A DNA stretch of 64,000 bases. Origin: Pyxicephalus adspersus (Eukaryota > Chordata > Amphibia > Anura > Pyxicephalidae). Below, one piece after another: positions 21,880 through 32,519 of the stretch (its first letter is position 1; every line of letters begins with the position of its first letter). The DNA is taken from positions 155,829,399 through 155,893,398 of the forward strand of contig NC_092859.1 in NCBI RefSeq assembly GCF_032062135.1, given 5' to 3'. A program made the position numbers and the translations under genes. The notes beneath the pieces are model-generated. The model did no database searches, was not told the origin of the DNA, and worked only from the letters and a program-made list of their open reading frames with translations.

Positions 21880-21990
21880 ATCTACCTTTTTCTTTACTTC
21901 CCGAAGACGATCTTCAGGATTGGCTGTGCTGGGGTGATGTAACTTTCACTCAGGTGCAAGGGAGTTTTTTATTCCCAGCACACACAGTTC
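21880..21990. repeat. Dispersed repeat D
   Basis: The segment around ttggctgtgctggggtgatg (21918 onward), with the preceding gatcttcagg, recurs at about 25653-25745 (gatcttcagccatcttgatt, then ttgtgctggggtgatgtaac). The copies differ after the shared core. The family is unknown. Confidence 0.5.
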
Positions 21991-22280
21991 TGCAAAATTG
22001 CAGATGATACATTGCTTGTCCCTTTATACAGTAACCACCTACCTTAATGCCCATGTTCAAAGAGGGACTTTACTTCCACTTTAATTGTTAAGGTCTTTTA
22101 AATGGACAGAAATAAACATTGCAACATTATAATCTTATATCTTATGTCAGTTGTGTAGTGATTTGGCAAGTTGGATCACCAAACAATGTCGGGAGGCTGC
22201 TGTACAGTTATATTTTTTAAACAAACGTTTGTCTTGGTTGACAATGATCTAGCATGTATGTGATATTCATCTCGTTAAAC
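21991..22280. other. No recognised feature
   Basis: Unique-looking AT-rich sequence. Confidence 0.4.
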
Positions 22281-22289
22281 AAGGAGTGG

Positions 22290-22860
22290 AACTGTGTTAA
22301 GTTTTGTATACATATGTAGACTATTGATGCGTGGCAGACTCACAGTACGCTGTATTACCTTTTTATGATTTGTTAATAATATTTTAACAAGATACGTATC
22401 CTAACGTATTTCCGCTAAGGCTGGTGGGAAGATCCTAGTATCATTTATCATTTATCCCGCCACGTTTCTGGGGAATCACAGGCTATGGCAGGTGGGAAGA
22501 TCCTACTGTGATACACCTGTGAATCTCCGACATAAACCTGCTCCAGACACCACAGTGGCATTATTTTAAACAAAAAGAAAAATTTTGATCAAATTTTTTT
22601 GCATGCTCTTAAGATACACTACACAAATTATTTTTAATATTAATTTATTAGTTACAATGGCTTTTAACCCCCCTACTTACCTATCCGCTGAAGAAGCAGA
22701 ATACCTACGTAACGGGATACGCATCTTGTTAATACGGGGAATTAAACTGTATTAAGTTTTGTATACTTTTGATGTATGTCTGATTTACAGTGTGCTGTTT
22801 TATCTTTTTTTTAAATCTGTTATGATTTGTTATTAAAAAAAAATTTGATATTTTATGACA
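22290..22860. repeat. Element with diverged direct repeats, about 450 bp apart
   Basis: The block at 22290-22395 (aactgtgttaagttttgtat, later tttatgatttgttaataa) recurs at 22745-22850 (aactgtattaagttttgtat, later ttatgatttgttattaaa). Just before the second copy is a gaagaagcagaatacctacg ... cgggatacgc motif, a type of repeat common in frog DNA; a similar motif on the other strand is at 51785-51835. The element class is unknown. Confidence 0.4.
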
Positions 22861-23400
22861 CCCATTGTTTTCAGTTCATTCACAACAACACAAATCCCTT
22901 CTCGTTTATTTTTTATTAGCTTTTGTATTTTTACCAATAAACATATACATTGAGTACTTATTTAACTGAAGGTATTTTTTGTATTGGATTAACATCTATA
23001 CCCACCATGAAGGACCTATGAATACAAAGTTGTGTAATAGTGCGTGTTGAGTGTAATGTGAATATATATTTTTCCCTTATATAACTCTATAAATAACCTT
23101 ATACCTACAGTATAGAACTAACCAACACTAAATCAACATCAAATCCCAATGACTGTACTCTTTCTGACCCAGGACAGATTTAAAATAAATACATAACTGG
23201 ATCAGAATAGACCAGTAAGTACATAAGGGTGAGATTTAAATTCTATGCAGACTATATAATGAATATTTTTTTTTCTTCCACTGGTTGCTGCTCATTGTCT
23301 TGGGGGTCTACAGAGGTCGTTCAGTGTATAGTGAGTTTCAGTAAATGTGTGCTCATTGAGTTTTTAAAGGAAAGAAATAGCTTATTATAAGAGATAACTC
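22861..23400. other. No recognised feature
   Basis: AT-rich sequence without recognisable genes or families. Confidence 0.5.
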
Positions 23401-23700
23401 TGGGGAGACGGTTATTCTAAGTTAGGTGATGATCGCTTGGAGCATTTATGTAGTTTTAGAATACCAATCAGAGCTTGTTGACACTAAAGCATACAAATCA
23501 GGTGTCTGATGGAGGCCCGCTGGTGCTATTAAATGATATTAAAGTTATTATTTCACTCACTCATTTGAAGCAACACTCTGATTTTACTGTGGGGGATTCT
23601 CAGCTGGACATGTCTGTTTCCTCAGCAAATAGAGATGAATCTAATTATGGATGTGTGTGACTTGCTTGAGCAGGCGGAGAGGAGTGACGGCACGTTGTGA
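23401..23700. promoter_or_regulatory. Weak candidate conserved block
   Basis: Repeat-free, balanced composition, with motifs such as ctaattatgg and attaaatgatattaaag. The 61-codon frame at 23475-23660 looks incidental. Conservation is a guess. Confidence 0.25.
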
Positions 23701-23954
23701 TATTGGAGTCCTGCTGACAGATGATCAAACCCTGAACACAGAAGACCTTGAGGCTGTCAATCTGTACAACTGGCTTTTTGCAGCATAGCTTTTGATTACA
23801 TACTGTATGGGACAATGGTTTGTAAAAGGTCAACAGGGCAGATGTAGGAGCAGCAAAACTTAATACAGAGGGAGGAACAGACTACAATCAAATGTCTGTA
23901 TTACCATTATCCTAAAATAAATGTAAACCTCTAACAGCATGACACTTAAAGCAG

Positions 23955-24207
23955 AACTTACCTTTTCTTCCACAGTGCCCTTGGTCCATTCACAATTGGC
24001 GTCCATTTGGTCCCGCTCTGTCCTAGATTCCTTCATTCTGGTGTGGAGGAACCAGTGACCATCTTTATCCCACTTTTGCTTACGTAACTGGTTCTTGCAC
24101 TGCGAGATCAGGTGATGTATCCTCCTGTGAATGTAAAAAACAGTGATCGGCACTTTTTTTACATTGCAGAGAAAGCCTTCTCTGAGCATGCTTAAGATCG
24201 GGTGAGA
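23955..24207. repeat. Dispersed repeat C, left of Tc1
   Basis: Contains tccatttggtcccgctctgt and ctagattccttcattctgg, then gatcggcacttttttt and tctgagcatgcttaag. The last part recurs to the right of the Tc1 copy at about 25464-25515 (gatcagcacttttttt, tctgatcatgcccaag), so related repeat sequence flanks the transposon on both sides. Confidence 0.5.
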
Positions 24208-25402
24208 GCACAAGGGAAAGAAGTATTTGATGCCCTGCTGATTTTGTACGTTTGCTCTCTGACAAAGAAATGAGCAGTCTATATAATTGTAATGGTAGGT
24301 TTATTGTAGCTGTGAGAGACAGAATAACACAAAAGAACCCTCGAAAACCCAGTGCTCAAAAGTCAGAGTTTGATGTGCATTGTAATGAGGGAAATAAATA
24401 TTTGATCCCCTATCAACCAGCAAGATTTCAGGCTCCCAGGTGTCTTCACTGTATGCAGGTAACGACCTGAGATTAGGAGCACCTTCTGTAAGGGAGTGCT
24501 CCTAATCCAAGCTTGTTACAGTACCTGTATAAAGGAAACCTGTCCACAGAGCAATCAATCAATCAATCAATCAGATTCCAAACTACCCACCATGGCTAAG
24601 ACCAAAGAGCTGTCCAAGAAAATCAGGGACAAGATTGTAGACCTACACAAGGCTGGACGGGGCTACAAGACTATGGCCAAGCAGCTTGGTGAGAAGATGA
24701 CAACAGTTAGCACGATAATTCGCAAATGGAAGAAACACAAAATAACTGTCAATCTCCCTCGGTCTGGGGCTCCATGCAAGATCTCCCCTCGTGGAGTTGC
24801 TATGATCAAGAGAACACTGACGAAGCTACCCAGAACTACACGGAGGGAACTTGTCAATGATCTCAGGGCAGCTAGGACCATAGTCACCAAGAAAAAAATT
24901 GGTAACACACTGCTCTGTAAAGGCCTGAAATCTTGCAGAGCCCGCACTGTCCCCCTGATCAAGATAGCACATGTACAGGCCCATCTGCAGTTTGCCAATG
25001 AATAACTGAATGATCCAGAGGAGAACTGGATGAGAGTGTTGTGGCCAGATGATACCAAAGTTGAGCTCTTTGGCATCAACTCCAGCATGACAATGACCCA
25101 AAACACACGGCCAAGGCAACAAAGCAGTGGCTCAAGAAGAAGCACATGAAGGTCCTGGAGCTCCCAAATCTGTGGGGGGAGCTGAAGGTTCGAGTTGCCA
25201 AACATTGGCCTCGAAACCTTACTGACTTGGAGAGAATCTGCAAAGAGGAGTGAGACAAAATCCCTCCTGAGATGTGTGCAAACCTGGTTGTTGGTATTCT
25301 GTCTATCACAGCTACAATAAACCTACCATTACAATTACAGACTGGTCATTTCGTGCAAACGTACAAAATCAGCAGGGGATCAAATACTTCTTTACCTCAC
25401 TG
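24208..25402 (+). mobile_element. Tc1-like transposon, internally deleted
   Basis: About 1.2 kb with inverted terminal repeats of roughly 95-100 bp (left 24208-24310, right 25305-25402; shared core gatcccctgctgattttgta with small changes). The dinucleotide TA follows the right end at 25403. The outer dozen bases of the left end have diverged. Intact Tc1 elements of this type are about 1.6 kb; the missing length is in the catalytic domain. It is one of the better preserved elements in the window but not autonomous. Confidence 0.85.
24592..25005 (+). pseudogene. Tc1 transposase N-terminal fragment
   Basis: The start at 24592 (ccaccatggc context, [19 protein letters not shown]) matches the usual Tc1 start and gives 137 residues; a longer frame from 24496 adds sequence upstream of the usual start. 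The paired-like DNA-binding domain is visible: a first helix-turn-helix at residues about 5-50 and a second at about 60-110 after a GRPR-like hinge (here RSGAP). The frame stops at TAA (25003-25005). Downstream the same protein continues: a first catalytic aspartate region WPDDTK at 25042-25059 and a second block HDNDPKHTA from 25086. The block around the third acidic residue has been deleted near 25165, where VLE joins directly to [12 protein letters not shown]. It cannot catalyse transposition. Confidence 0.85.
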
Positions 25403-25403
25403 T

Positions 25404-25600
25404 AGGTATCCCAGGAGTCCTTGGGATTCTCATTCAGTCTTTACTGCTGCATGCATGAGATCAGCACTTTTTTTTATACATATGCAAGGAAAGCTCCTTC
25501 TGATCATGCCCAAGATGAGGCATAAGCAGAAGTAGCACCTGAAGCTATCAATTTCTACATGTCTGAAGTTCTTAAAGCGATACTAAAGTCACATGACACG
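25404..25600. repeat. Dispersed repeat C, right of Tc1
   Basis: Carries a second version of the sequence seen at 24145-24205 and then ttaaagcgatactaaagtca, the edge of a frog repeat unit. Either two repeat C copies lie in tandem with Tc1 between them, or one copy has an internal duplication. Confidence 0.4.
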
Positions 25601-26398
25601 CCTATCCATGTATCATTGCAGGGCGTGCCATCTCCCTTTCTTCCTTTTCCTAGAGAAGATCTTCAGCCATCTTGATTGGTTGTGCTGGGGTGATGTAACT
25701 CCGGAGTTTACTTATCCCTTGCACATGAATCAGAAGCCAGGAGTGGTGGGTTTCCCTTGCAACCAGAGCTGACACTGCGCAGGCATAGCTCGTTTTTTTT
25801 GACATGTCACTGGTGCTATCAGGCAGGTAAGAATTGCAGAAGGTTATTGCAGAAGGAACATTGGGCTGGTTCACCCAGGCTCTCCTAAAATCCCCTATGT
25901 CTATTTCCAGTCCTGGAAACTTTAAAAAACAGACTTATTGCCTGCAAAAAACATCTCTCTGATCCTTCATTTTGTAAAATGGGACCACCTTAAGAAGAGT
26001 TTCCTAAACATGACAACAGTGGATCATGCCTGTAAATGTAATGTGGAACAGCCATGTGTAGTCTCAGTGCAACTGGAGTATAGGAACAAAATCAACACTT
26101 TTCTCATTAAATTGCACTGGAAATGTATGTACTATTGGTAAAATTTGTGTGAACCTGGTGTCGAAAAATATAAATAGATCCCTGTTAGGTTCTCAACTGC
26201 ATTTTTAAGTAAACTACAAGGACTCTACTGACCAATGTCAATCAACTCGTTGCACTCCCAATGCTAAAGGACAAATGCCCTGTGCTGCGTAATCCTGAGC
26301 TACGCATTAGCTAAATTTTGCCAAAACCCAATTTGGTGTTATTACTGCAATGCCTGGACTTTGTCAATGAACAGTCTGGCTATGACTAAATGAGAATA
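25601..26398. other. Repeat D copy, otherwise nothing
   Basis: About 25653-25745 matches repeat D (see 21880). The rest is unique-looking and AT-rich, without recognised genes. Confidence 0.4.
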
Positions 26399-26680
26399 TG
26401 GCAGCACGTTTGGCTCAGTGGTTAGCCCTCTTACCTTTGGAGCACTTGGTCATAGTTTGTATGTTCTCCTTGTGTTTATGTGGGATTCCTCCAGTTACAC
26501 CGGTTTCCCCCTGCATTCCAAAAGCATGCAGTTAGGTCAATTGGCTTCCCCTCAAAAATTGTCCTTAGACTGTGGTAATGACATATGACTATGGTAGGGA
26601 CTTTAGATTGTGAACCCTTTAAAGGTCAGAAGATCTCAACACTATATAAATACTGGCTAATAATAATAATGCACCTTTTT
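26399..26680 (+). mobile_element. tRNA-like SINE lacking its B box
   Basis: Starts ggcagcacgtttggctcagt with an intact A box; the segment holding the B box is deleted (cctttggagcacttggtc runs straight into tttgtatgttctcc). The body (catgcagttaggtcaattgg) and an (ATA)n-type tail follow. The deletion removes half of the internal promoter. Confidence 0.75.
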
Positions 26681-26999
26681 TAATGTAAATGGCTTTAATG
26701 CAAACAAATTATTTAAAGGATTTGATTTTTCTGCTGCCTTTGATGCCACAATTTTTCTTTGGTACATTCCCCAGCTTCATATGTCTGTATTCTAACAATA
26801 GTATACCTATTAGCCCGATATATATTTTTTTTTGTCCTACCCATAAATTGTAAAGTTTTCTGTCAGTTCCACCAAAAAATATGTATTTGCAAGGAAATTT
26901 CAGGGGACTAGAATTTGGTAATTGCGATTATACCTAAATATTACGTCTTTATTATACAACAGATCCATTTAAGTTTTAGCAGATTCCTTTCAATATAAT
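26681..26999. other. No recognised feature
   Basis: AT-rich, unique-looking sequence. Confidence 0.4.
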
Positions 27000-27450
27000 T
27001 TCAATGTGTGTAGAACGCAGAGGTTATTACACCCTTCACTCTTTTAATAGGTTTCGAAAGCTTGTCATTTTCCGGAAGCCTGATTAAAGCTCCCCTCCAC
27101 TTCCAAAAAACGTAGGCACACTTATCCCACAAGAGGTTAGTGTCAGCAACCTTCTAAACTCACATTAAAGTGTAATTCCAGCCCGCTACTTCAGTGCAGC
27201 TAATACTTTTGAGTCTTACCCATTAGTACTTTGATGTGCTTGAATTATATAGTCATTTTATTGTATTTCTCAAGCAATAGGCATTTAACAGGCAAGTAAA
27301 AACCTCCCTAGAATTTGAAATGTAGCTGCCTATTCTATTTCTGCCAATCAACGTTCTCCTTTCTTAAGTGTTCTCCAGAAAAACCATTAGCCAACTGTCA
27401 TTTATGCCGCCACCGAATCTGCTCTCTTGCTCAGTTAACCTGACAGAGGA
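27000..27450. promoter_or_regulatory. Candidate conserved non-coding block
   Basis: Repeat-free, balanced composition, with attaaagctcc, gtgcagctaatac and similar motifs. No coding frame is recognised. This is weak inference from texture only. Confidence 0.3.
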
Positions 27451-27826
27451 AGAAAAAAAGAATTATGTGATATAATTTTTTTTTCCCCTTCAAATTGCTT
27501 TACGTCCTTCAGTGTTCGGCTTGTCACTTTTTCTTAAATAGCAGACATAGGAGACAAGCTAAAATAAGCAGCAATCGTCAAACATACATGTTGCACCTAA
27601 GAAATGTATGTGTGCAGGGTGAAAGGGAGCAGGGGGGCAACATCCTAGCCAATAAAACAAACAGCCTAGGTAGAATGTCTATGTTTAGTAAATTATGCTA
27701 TCAGTCACTGTGAGGAACATGAACATAGCAGCGTGCAAAGATTTAACCAGTAATAGTAATGCTATATATTACATTTAAAGGCAAAAGCTGAGATGTTGAT
27801 TGGGCATATGTGGTTTTGCCAACCTT
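27451..27826. other. No recognised feature
   Basis: Unique-looking. The frame at 27495-27713 has no recognisable motif. Confidence 0.4.
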
Positions 27827-28060
27827 GGGCTTAAATTATTAAAGCTCCCAAAACTGGTGGAGATAGACTTTCGAGGGTGAACTTGTATTACAGAAAACCT
27901 GGTATAGATTTTTTAAAATCATTTGCTCCTAGTTGGCAAATGTTTTAAATCCTGAGCCAGATCCATTGGGGTTCAGGTTTGGTGAATCACTCAAAATCAC
28001 TTGATAATGATAGTCTATCTTTCCCAGCAATGGAGAGCTTTAAAAAATTATCAACCTTGT
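27827..28060. mobile_element. MITE family A
   Basis: Both arms present: gagatagactttcgaggg on the left and aatgatagtctatctttccc on the right, with the central ttggcaaatgttttaaatcc. It is more diverged than the copy at 35792. Confidence 0.7.
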
Positions 28061-28510
28061 GTTAATTAATCTTTGGTAAGTACATGGTTGCCACAAATTT
28101 AAACAGGGCTTGGGTTTTCTTGAACAAGTAATGTGACTATCTGCATAAACTCTGCAACTATCATAACAAGAGTTCAGGGCTTTATAAGAAAGTTTTCATG
28201 CAATGCTAATGCAGTTATATTGTTGTACAGTTTGGAGATTGCTTTCTTCTAAAACTTCAATGCACCTCTGTACTAAACTAAATGCTGAGGTAGGTGAGAG
28301 AAAGGTAGGTGAGAGAAAAGGACTTTACAGGCTCTATACCCAATGATATCATCCAATGGGACCTGTTCAAGCTGACAGACCCTCCTAAATGGACAGAGAC
28401 TTCTTGCTATAGATGACACTTTTATTAACGAGTGCAAGAAAAATTAAAAGCGTCTGTTGTTCTATTTTTTTTCCTTGTGCATGACTGCAACAGCAAAATG
28501 ATTTGCATAA
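28061..28510. other. No recognised feature
   Basis: AT-rich. A short local direct repeat, gaggtaggtgagagaaaggt/aggtgagagaaaag, is at 28287-28320. Nothing else is supportable. Confidence 0.4.
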
Positions 28511-28920
28511 TTAACCTCCTGGGTGGTTCATTTCTGTCCGTATTTATATGTCTAAAAGCGGTACATTGTCTTTCATAAAAAATGTATTTTACGTTATAGG
28601 CCTATTACTCTTAGGCATAACTCATCGAAATATGTCCATTATTTATTACATAAAAATAAACTTAAAATAAAAAAATCACAAAAATCTGGTAAAATAAGGG
28701 GCATAAAAATACTGAAATCTGTAATATAACTGTACAGTAGCATATATAATATAATGATTACTTTGTATTGGATTCAATAGTTATTTTGTATTGAATCCAA
28801 TACAAATTAGTTTGAATTTCCCGCAGCGCTCCCTTGTATGCACAGACGTCATGAAGAACTCCCGGGAAATGTCATTGGACTTGCACCAGGGGAAGATTGG
28901 AGGAAAAGGACGCGGCCCGA
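28511..28920 (+). mobile_element. TTAA-flanked MITE (piggyBac-like), right end missing
   Basis: Begins TTAA (28511-28514) followed by cctcctgggtggttcatttc, the form of a terminal sequence I know from frog TTAA-target MITEs. The body includes tctaaaagcggtacattg and a perfect 18-bp inverted repeat (28762-28779 and 28789-28806). No matching right terminus is visible before the next element at 28923, so it is truncated or interrupted. The piggyBac label is inference from TTAA and the terminus. Confidence 0.5.
28762..28806. repeat. Perfect 18-bp inverted repeat
   Basis: Arms tttgtattggattcaata (28762-28779) and tattgaatccaatacaaa (28789-28806) separated by 9 nt. It is within the TTAA-flanked MITE. 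Confidence 0.9.
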
Positions 28921-28922
28921 GC

Positions 28923-29465
28923 ATTAGGGATGACCGAGAATGCCAGAGGCAAAAATTTCCTTGAACTTTTGATGGGTCCATGAAATTCTGCAAACCAATT
29001 TCATGCAGCCCTGGGAATCCTCCTGTGTGCGATCCCCAGCCACTAGTGTTTAACTAATCTTTAGTGCCTGGGGATCACAGTGGATTTCCAGGGCACTAGA
29101 GGTTAATTAACCTTCTCTCTATGATTGTAGCCACAGCTGCAACCATTGATGAGCTCAGTGTGCAATCCCCGGGGCACTAGAGGTTAATTGACCTCTAATG
29201 CCCCAGGGATCGCCTGTAATGTGACCACAACGTTCCCACAGTCACGTGACCATGGGAACTGAACTGCAGATGAACCCTGCAGTTCCACTATGATGCCAGG
29301 GGCACTAGAGGTTAAATACCCTCTAGTACCCCAGGGATTGCAAACAGGCTGAATGCAGCTCTGGGAATCCTCCTGTTCAAATTTCCAATGGTTTCACGAA
29401 ATATTCTCTAAAATTTTGCGAAACCATTGGAAGTTTGAGGAAATCATTCTCGCTTATCCCTAGTC
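28923..29465. mobile_element. Nested-hairpin repeat element
   Basis: A non-coding element with terminal inverted repeats attagggatgaccgagaatg at the left and cattctcgcttatccctagt at the right. Inside are repeated small palindromes built on ggggcactagaggttaa: at 29035-29080, 29173-29206 (ggggcactagaggtt pairing with the following acctctaatgcccc) and 29297-29332. A larger hairpin at 29381-29434 pairs ttccaatggtttc with gaaaccattggaa. The phrase ctgggaatcctcctgt occurs twice (about 29010 and 29363). It resembles palindrome-rich MITEs common in frogs. Confidence 0.65.
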
Positions 29466-30440
29466 AGAATGTGTAAGGTTTCCCTATGCCCCAAATGAAG
29501 TGATTTACCTTTTCAATTTGTCCTGGATATTCATGTCAGCAAGACAAAACGTGAGGTAAAATCTAACAAAAAAAGTTTGAGATGTAACTAAAATGGGAAT
29601 TAAAATTAAATACACTGTTATATTGTTAGTTTTTTATACACATGTCCACCCATGTAAGGCATTAAAATTTTAAATCTCCAGATGTACACTGCCATGAAGT
29701 ATATAAATTGCAGTTTTATAGGCATAACTTTTTTTCTGATCTTCATTCCATTTCCAGATTGGATTGTTTGTGTATCTCCTAGTCCTAATTGCTTGCCTCG
29801 AACCTCTACAAATGTGATTTTGACAATCTGGTTTTTATGGCTCCAATCTCTGCTTCATCTCTGACTATCCACTTACCTAACTCTTTTTTGGTTATTGTAC
29901 CTGCTTTGCTTCTTTGCACTTAGTACCAGCATACACATATAGAGTATCCTTTATTAAGAAAACAAATTACTCTGCCCACAATAAATGTTTTGAAAGTTCA
30001 TTTAGAATTGAAAGTAACAAAGTAAAAGGTTAGAGATAGAAAGGCAAAATATCAATAAGCATTAAGACCCTTATTGAAGTGTATAGAGAATTTACCTTAA
30101 TAGCCATATTGAAGACCTATGTAAGCTAAAAGTCTAGACAAGAGCCAGAGATGCGGCGAGATAGATATACTGGTACTTGTTAAATAAAACTAAAGTTGAT
30201 TTTGCATTATTCTTTGTCTTTCTGGCCCCGATTCCATTCCAGTGTGAATGACTTGCTATAAACGAGAAGCTATAGGTAATGCCTAAATGTGATGCTGAGT
30301 CTCCATGATTAGCTAAAATAAATGAAAGGTGAGGGCTAGGGGCAGTTAGACTCGGGGGGGGTAATAGAGTTAGGCTAGATGACGCTGGACGTCCCTCAGG
30401 CAAAAAATGAGAAGGGCTCTATCAGGCTAACATACATTAA
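29466..30440. other. No recognised feature
   Basis: AT-rich with a G run near 30354-30361. Frames at 29682-29864 and 30134-30403 show no recognised motif. Confidence 0.45.
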
Positions 30441-30661
30441 GCCCTACTTATAAAAGCCCATCAACACTGGAGAACATAGACTATCATTGGATTTACTGGG
30501 TGATCCAGCAAATCTGGATTTGATTTCTTACAAATCATTTGCTATTTTTTGGCAAATGTATTCAATCCTGGACTAGATCTATTTCAGGTTTCCTGGATCA
30601 CCAATGTCATCCCATAATAGTCTATCTTCTCCAATCTTGGAGAACTTTATTAAACCAGGTC
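30441..30661. mobile_element. MITE family A with flanking duplication
   Basis: Full-length copy, gccctacttataaaag to taaaccaggtc, with both palindromic arms. It is flanked by CATTAA on both sides (30435-30440 and 30662-30667), a likely target duplication. Confidence 0.75.
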
Positions 30662-31499
30662 CATTAAGTTAGAAGTAAATACTTAAGAAGTGGTACAAAC
30701 AGCATATCAATAGACCAAACTATTCCCACGGTCAACAATAACACATTCCAAGGACCTGGAAAACAACCTGTTCTGGCAAGCAACCCTTTATAACATGAAG
30801 AACCTCAACATAACCCTAATATAAAGCGATAGAATTATTTAAAAAATATAATATTAATAATTGTATTTATCACCTTGATGTTGAATGGCCCTCTAGAATA
30901 ATTTTAGTAGCTCAGCCTTCTCGGGCTTCTATGTTATATTCCCAGTGGAAGTGAAAATGGATTGAAATTTTAAGTTTTACCTTTATGTCCATTAGAAGGC
31001 AAAGACACTTTTCCTTCAGCTCCCAGTAGAATAAGTATAAAATATGAAGACATTTGTGAACTAGACCTGTCTTCAGTTCATAAATACATAGTAACAATGT
31101 TAAAAAAAAAGTACAATTACCTCCATGAAAAATGGACGCTTCTACTTTGTAGATGGCTTTTAGGTCACAGAAAGGGCTTGGGCAGCTGTGCCAGAGGAGA
31201 CCCCCACTATGTGTTCTTATTTTTTCCTAATGTCTTTCACCATATTAAAAGAAAATGTTCTTTTTATTTGAATGAAAAGTCATCTTTAAAAAAAGATGCC
31301 ATCCTCAAAAAAGAAGTCTAATTTAAAGACACTGAAGTTTGCATGAGTCCCTCAAGGCATGGCCCTTTTCAAGTTACTAATTTGTACGGGAAAGATCAAA
31401 TAGCATCCCAAAGGAGTGAAGCAAAGGGTAATCTAAATTTCCTTTTTTAAGAAATGCAGAACTGTACTTATGTCATTATGGCCTACAATTTGCAAATAA
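30662..31499. other. No recognised feature
   Basis: AT-rich unique-looking sequence; the frame at 31097-31321 is poly-lysine-like noise. Confidence 0.45.
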
Positions 31500-31960
31500 A
31501 CTGGTCTCAGTGGGAGTTATAGGTAGAAAGATTGCCCATTGTTCAGCCAAATTTACTAGGATTACAGCTTCTGGCTGAAAAACCATCAAACAATTACCTG
31601 CACTGCATTCAATCAAGTCAGTTCTGCCGCAGGACAGTGGGGTGGAATTGTTGTGGTAGAGTAACTAACATGTTTGATTTAAATGCACAGGTTTTTGACT
31701 GATTACAACCATCCAGTGCTCAGAGAACCATGACGAGGATAGAAGCATATTTCAGCGAGAGAGCAGGTGGTGATGGAGATAGTCTTAAGCCTTTGCCGCC
31801 TGGTCCCCGCTGACTAGAGCTGAGAATTCCTTGATTACAATCTGAGCTACTGGCACCCAACATTTAGTATTTCGGAAATGCAATGGTGAACACGGTTGTA
31901 ACACAGCCTTCATTTTTCTGGCATGAAATCTTGCTTTAAATAAGGCAGAAGGCAAGTGTA
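31500..31960. promoter_or_regulatory. Candidate conserved non-coding block
   Basis: Repeat-free and balanced in composition, with motifs such as aaacaattacctgcactgc, gattacaatctgagctac and tttgatttaaatgcac. No coding frame is visible. It resembles other enhancer-like blocks here; conservation is untested. Confidence 0.35.
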
Positions 31961-32519
31961 TAGATCAGGTCTAGATTAAATAGCATATTCAGCCATTTGT
32001 TAGCAATATTTTTTAGGCTATCATAATTCTGAAAAGGAAAACTGCCAAATCCTTGTGATACAATATAAACTCTTTAATGTTCCTGAAATGTGGTATTAAA
32101 GAGGAAGCTGAAACCAATGTGTATGGGTATATGAGCTGAGCTGTGCCCCTCTTTCTTCCTAACTCCTATTTCCCATTATTACCTAGAGAGATTTCTTCGC
32201 TGCAACCTGTGGGGTGCAAAACCTTTGATGAAATTCAACAGGGACATACCAGACCTCTTTACTGAAACCAATGCACTGTAAGAAAGCAGCAATCTCAGTA
32301 CAAATATCTGATATACCTCCTGATGAGTTACCACTAGAACGCTGCAATGAGCATTAACCATTCCCTCTGGAGCTAGATGTCAAAGTGAGGACTAAGTGCT
32401 TAGCCTGGAACCTGTTTATTATTAGAGAAAACTATATTTGGCCGTCACTAACCCCATCAGCCCGTGTTAGCTATGTAGGTGTTAATAATAGGATGTATTA
32501 CTTGTTATTACTTTAAAAG
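31961..32519. other. No recognised feature
   Basis: May include the decayed upstream part of the LINE that follows, but no motif is clear. Confidence 0.35.

Noticed and set aside
24663..25205. 180-codon minus-strand open frame, among the longest in the window
   Set aside because: It is the antisense of the Tc1 transposase region and its product has no sensible domain structure.
28511..29465. Treating the two hairpin-rich blocks as one transposon
   Set aside because: They have different terminal sequences (TTAA-cctcctggg versus attaggga...tccctagt), and the second has both of its own ends.
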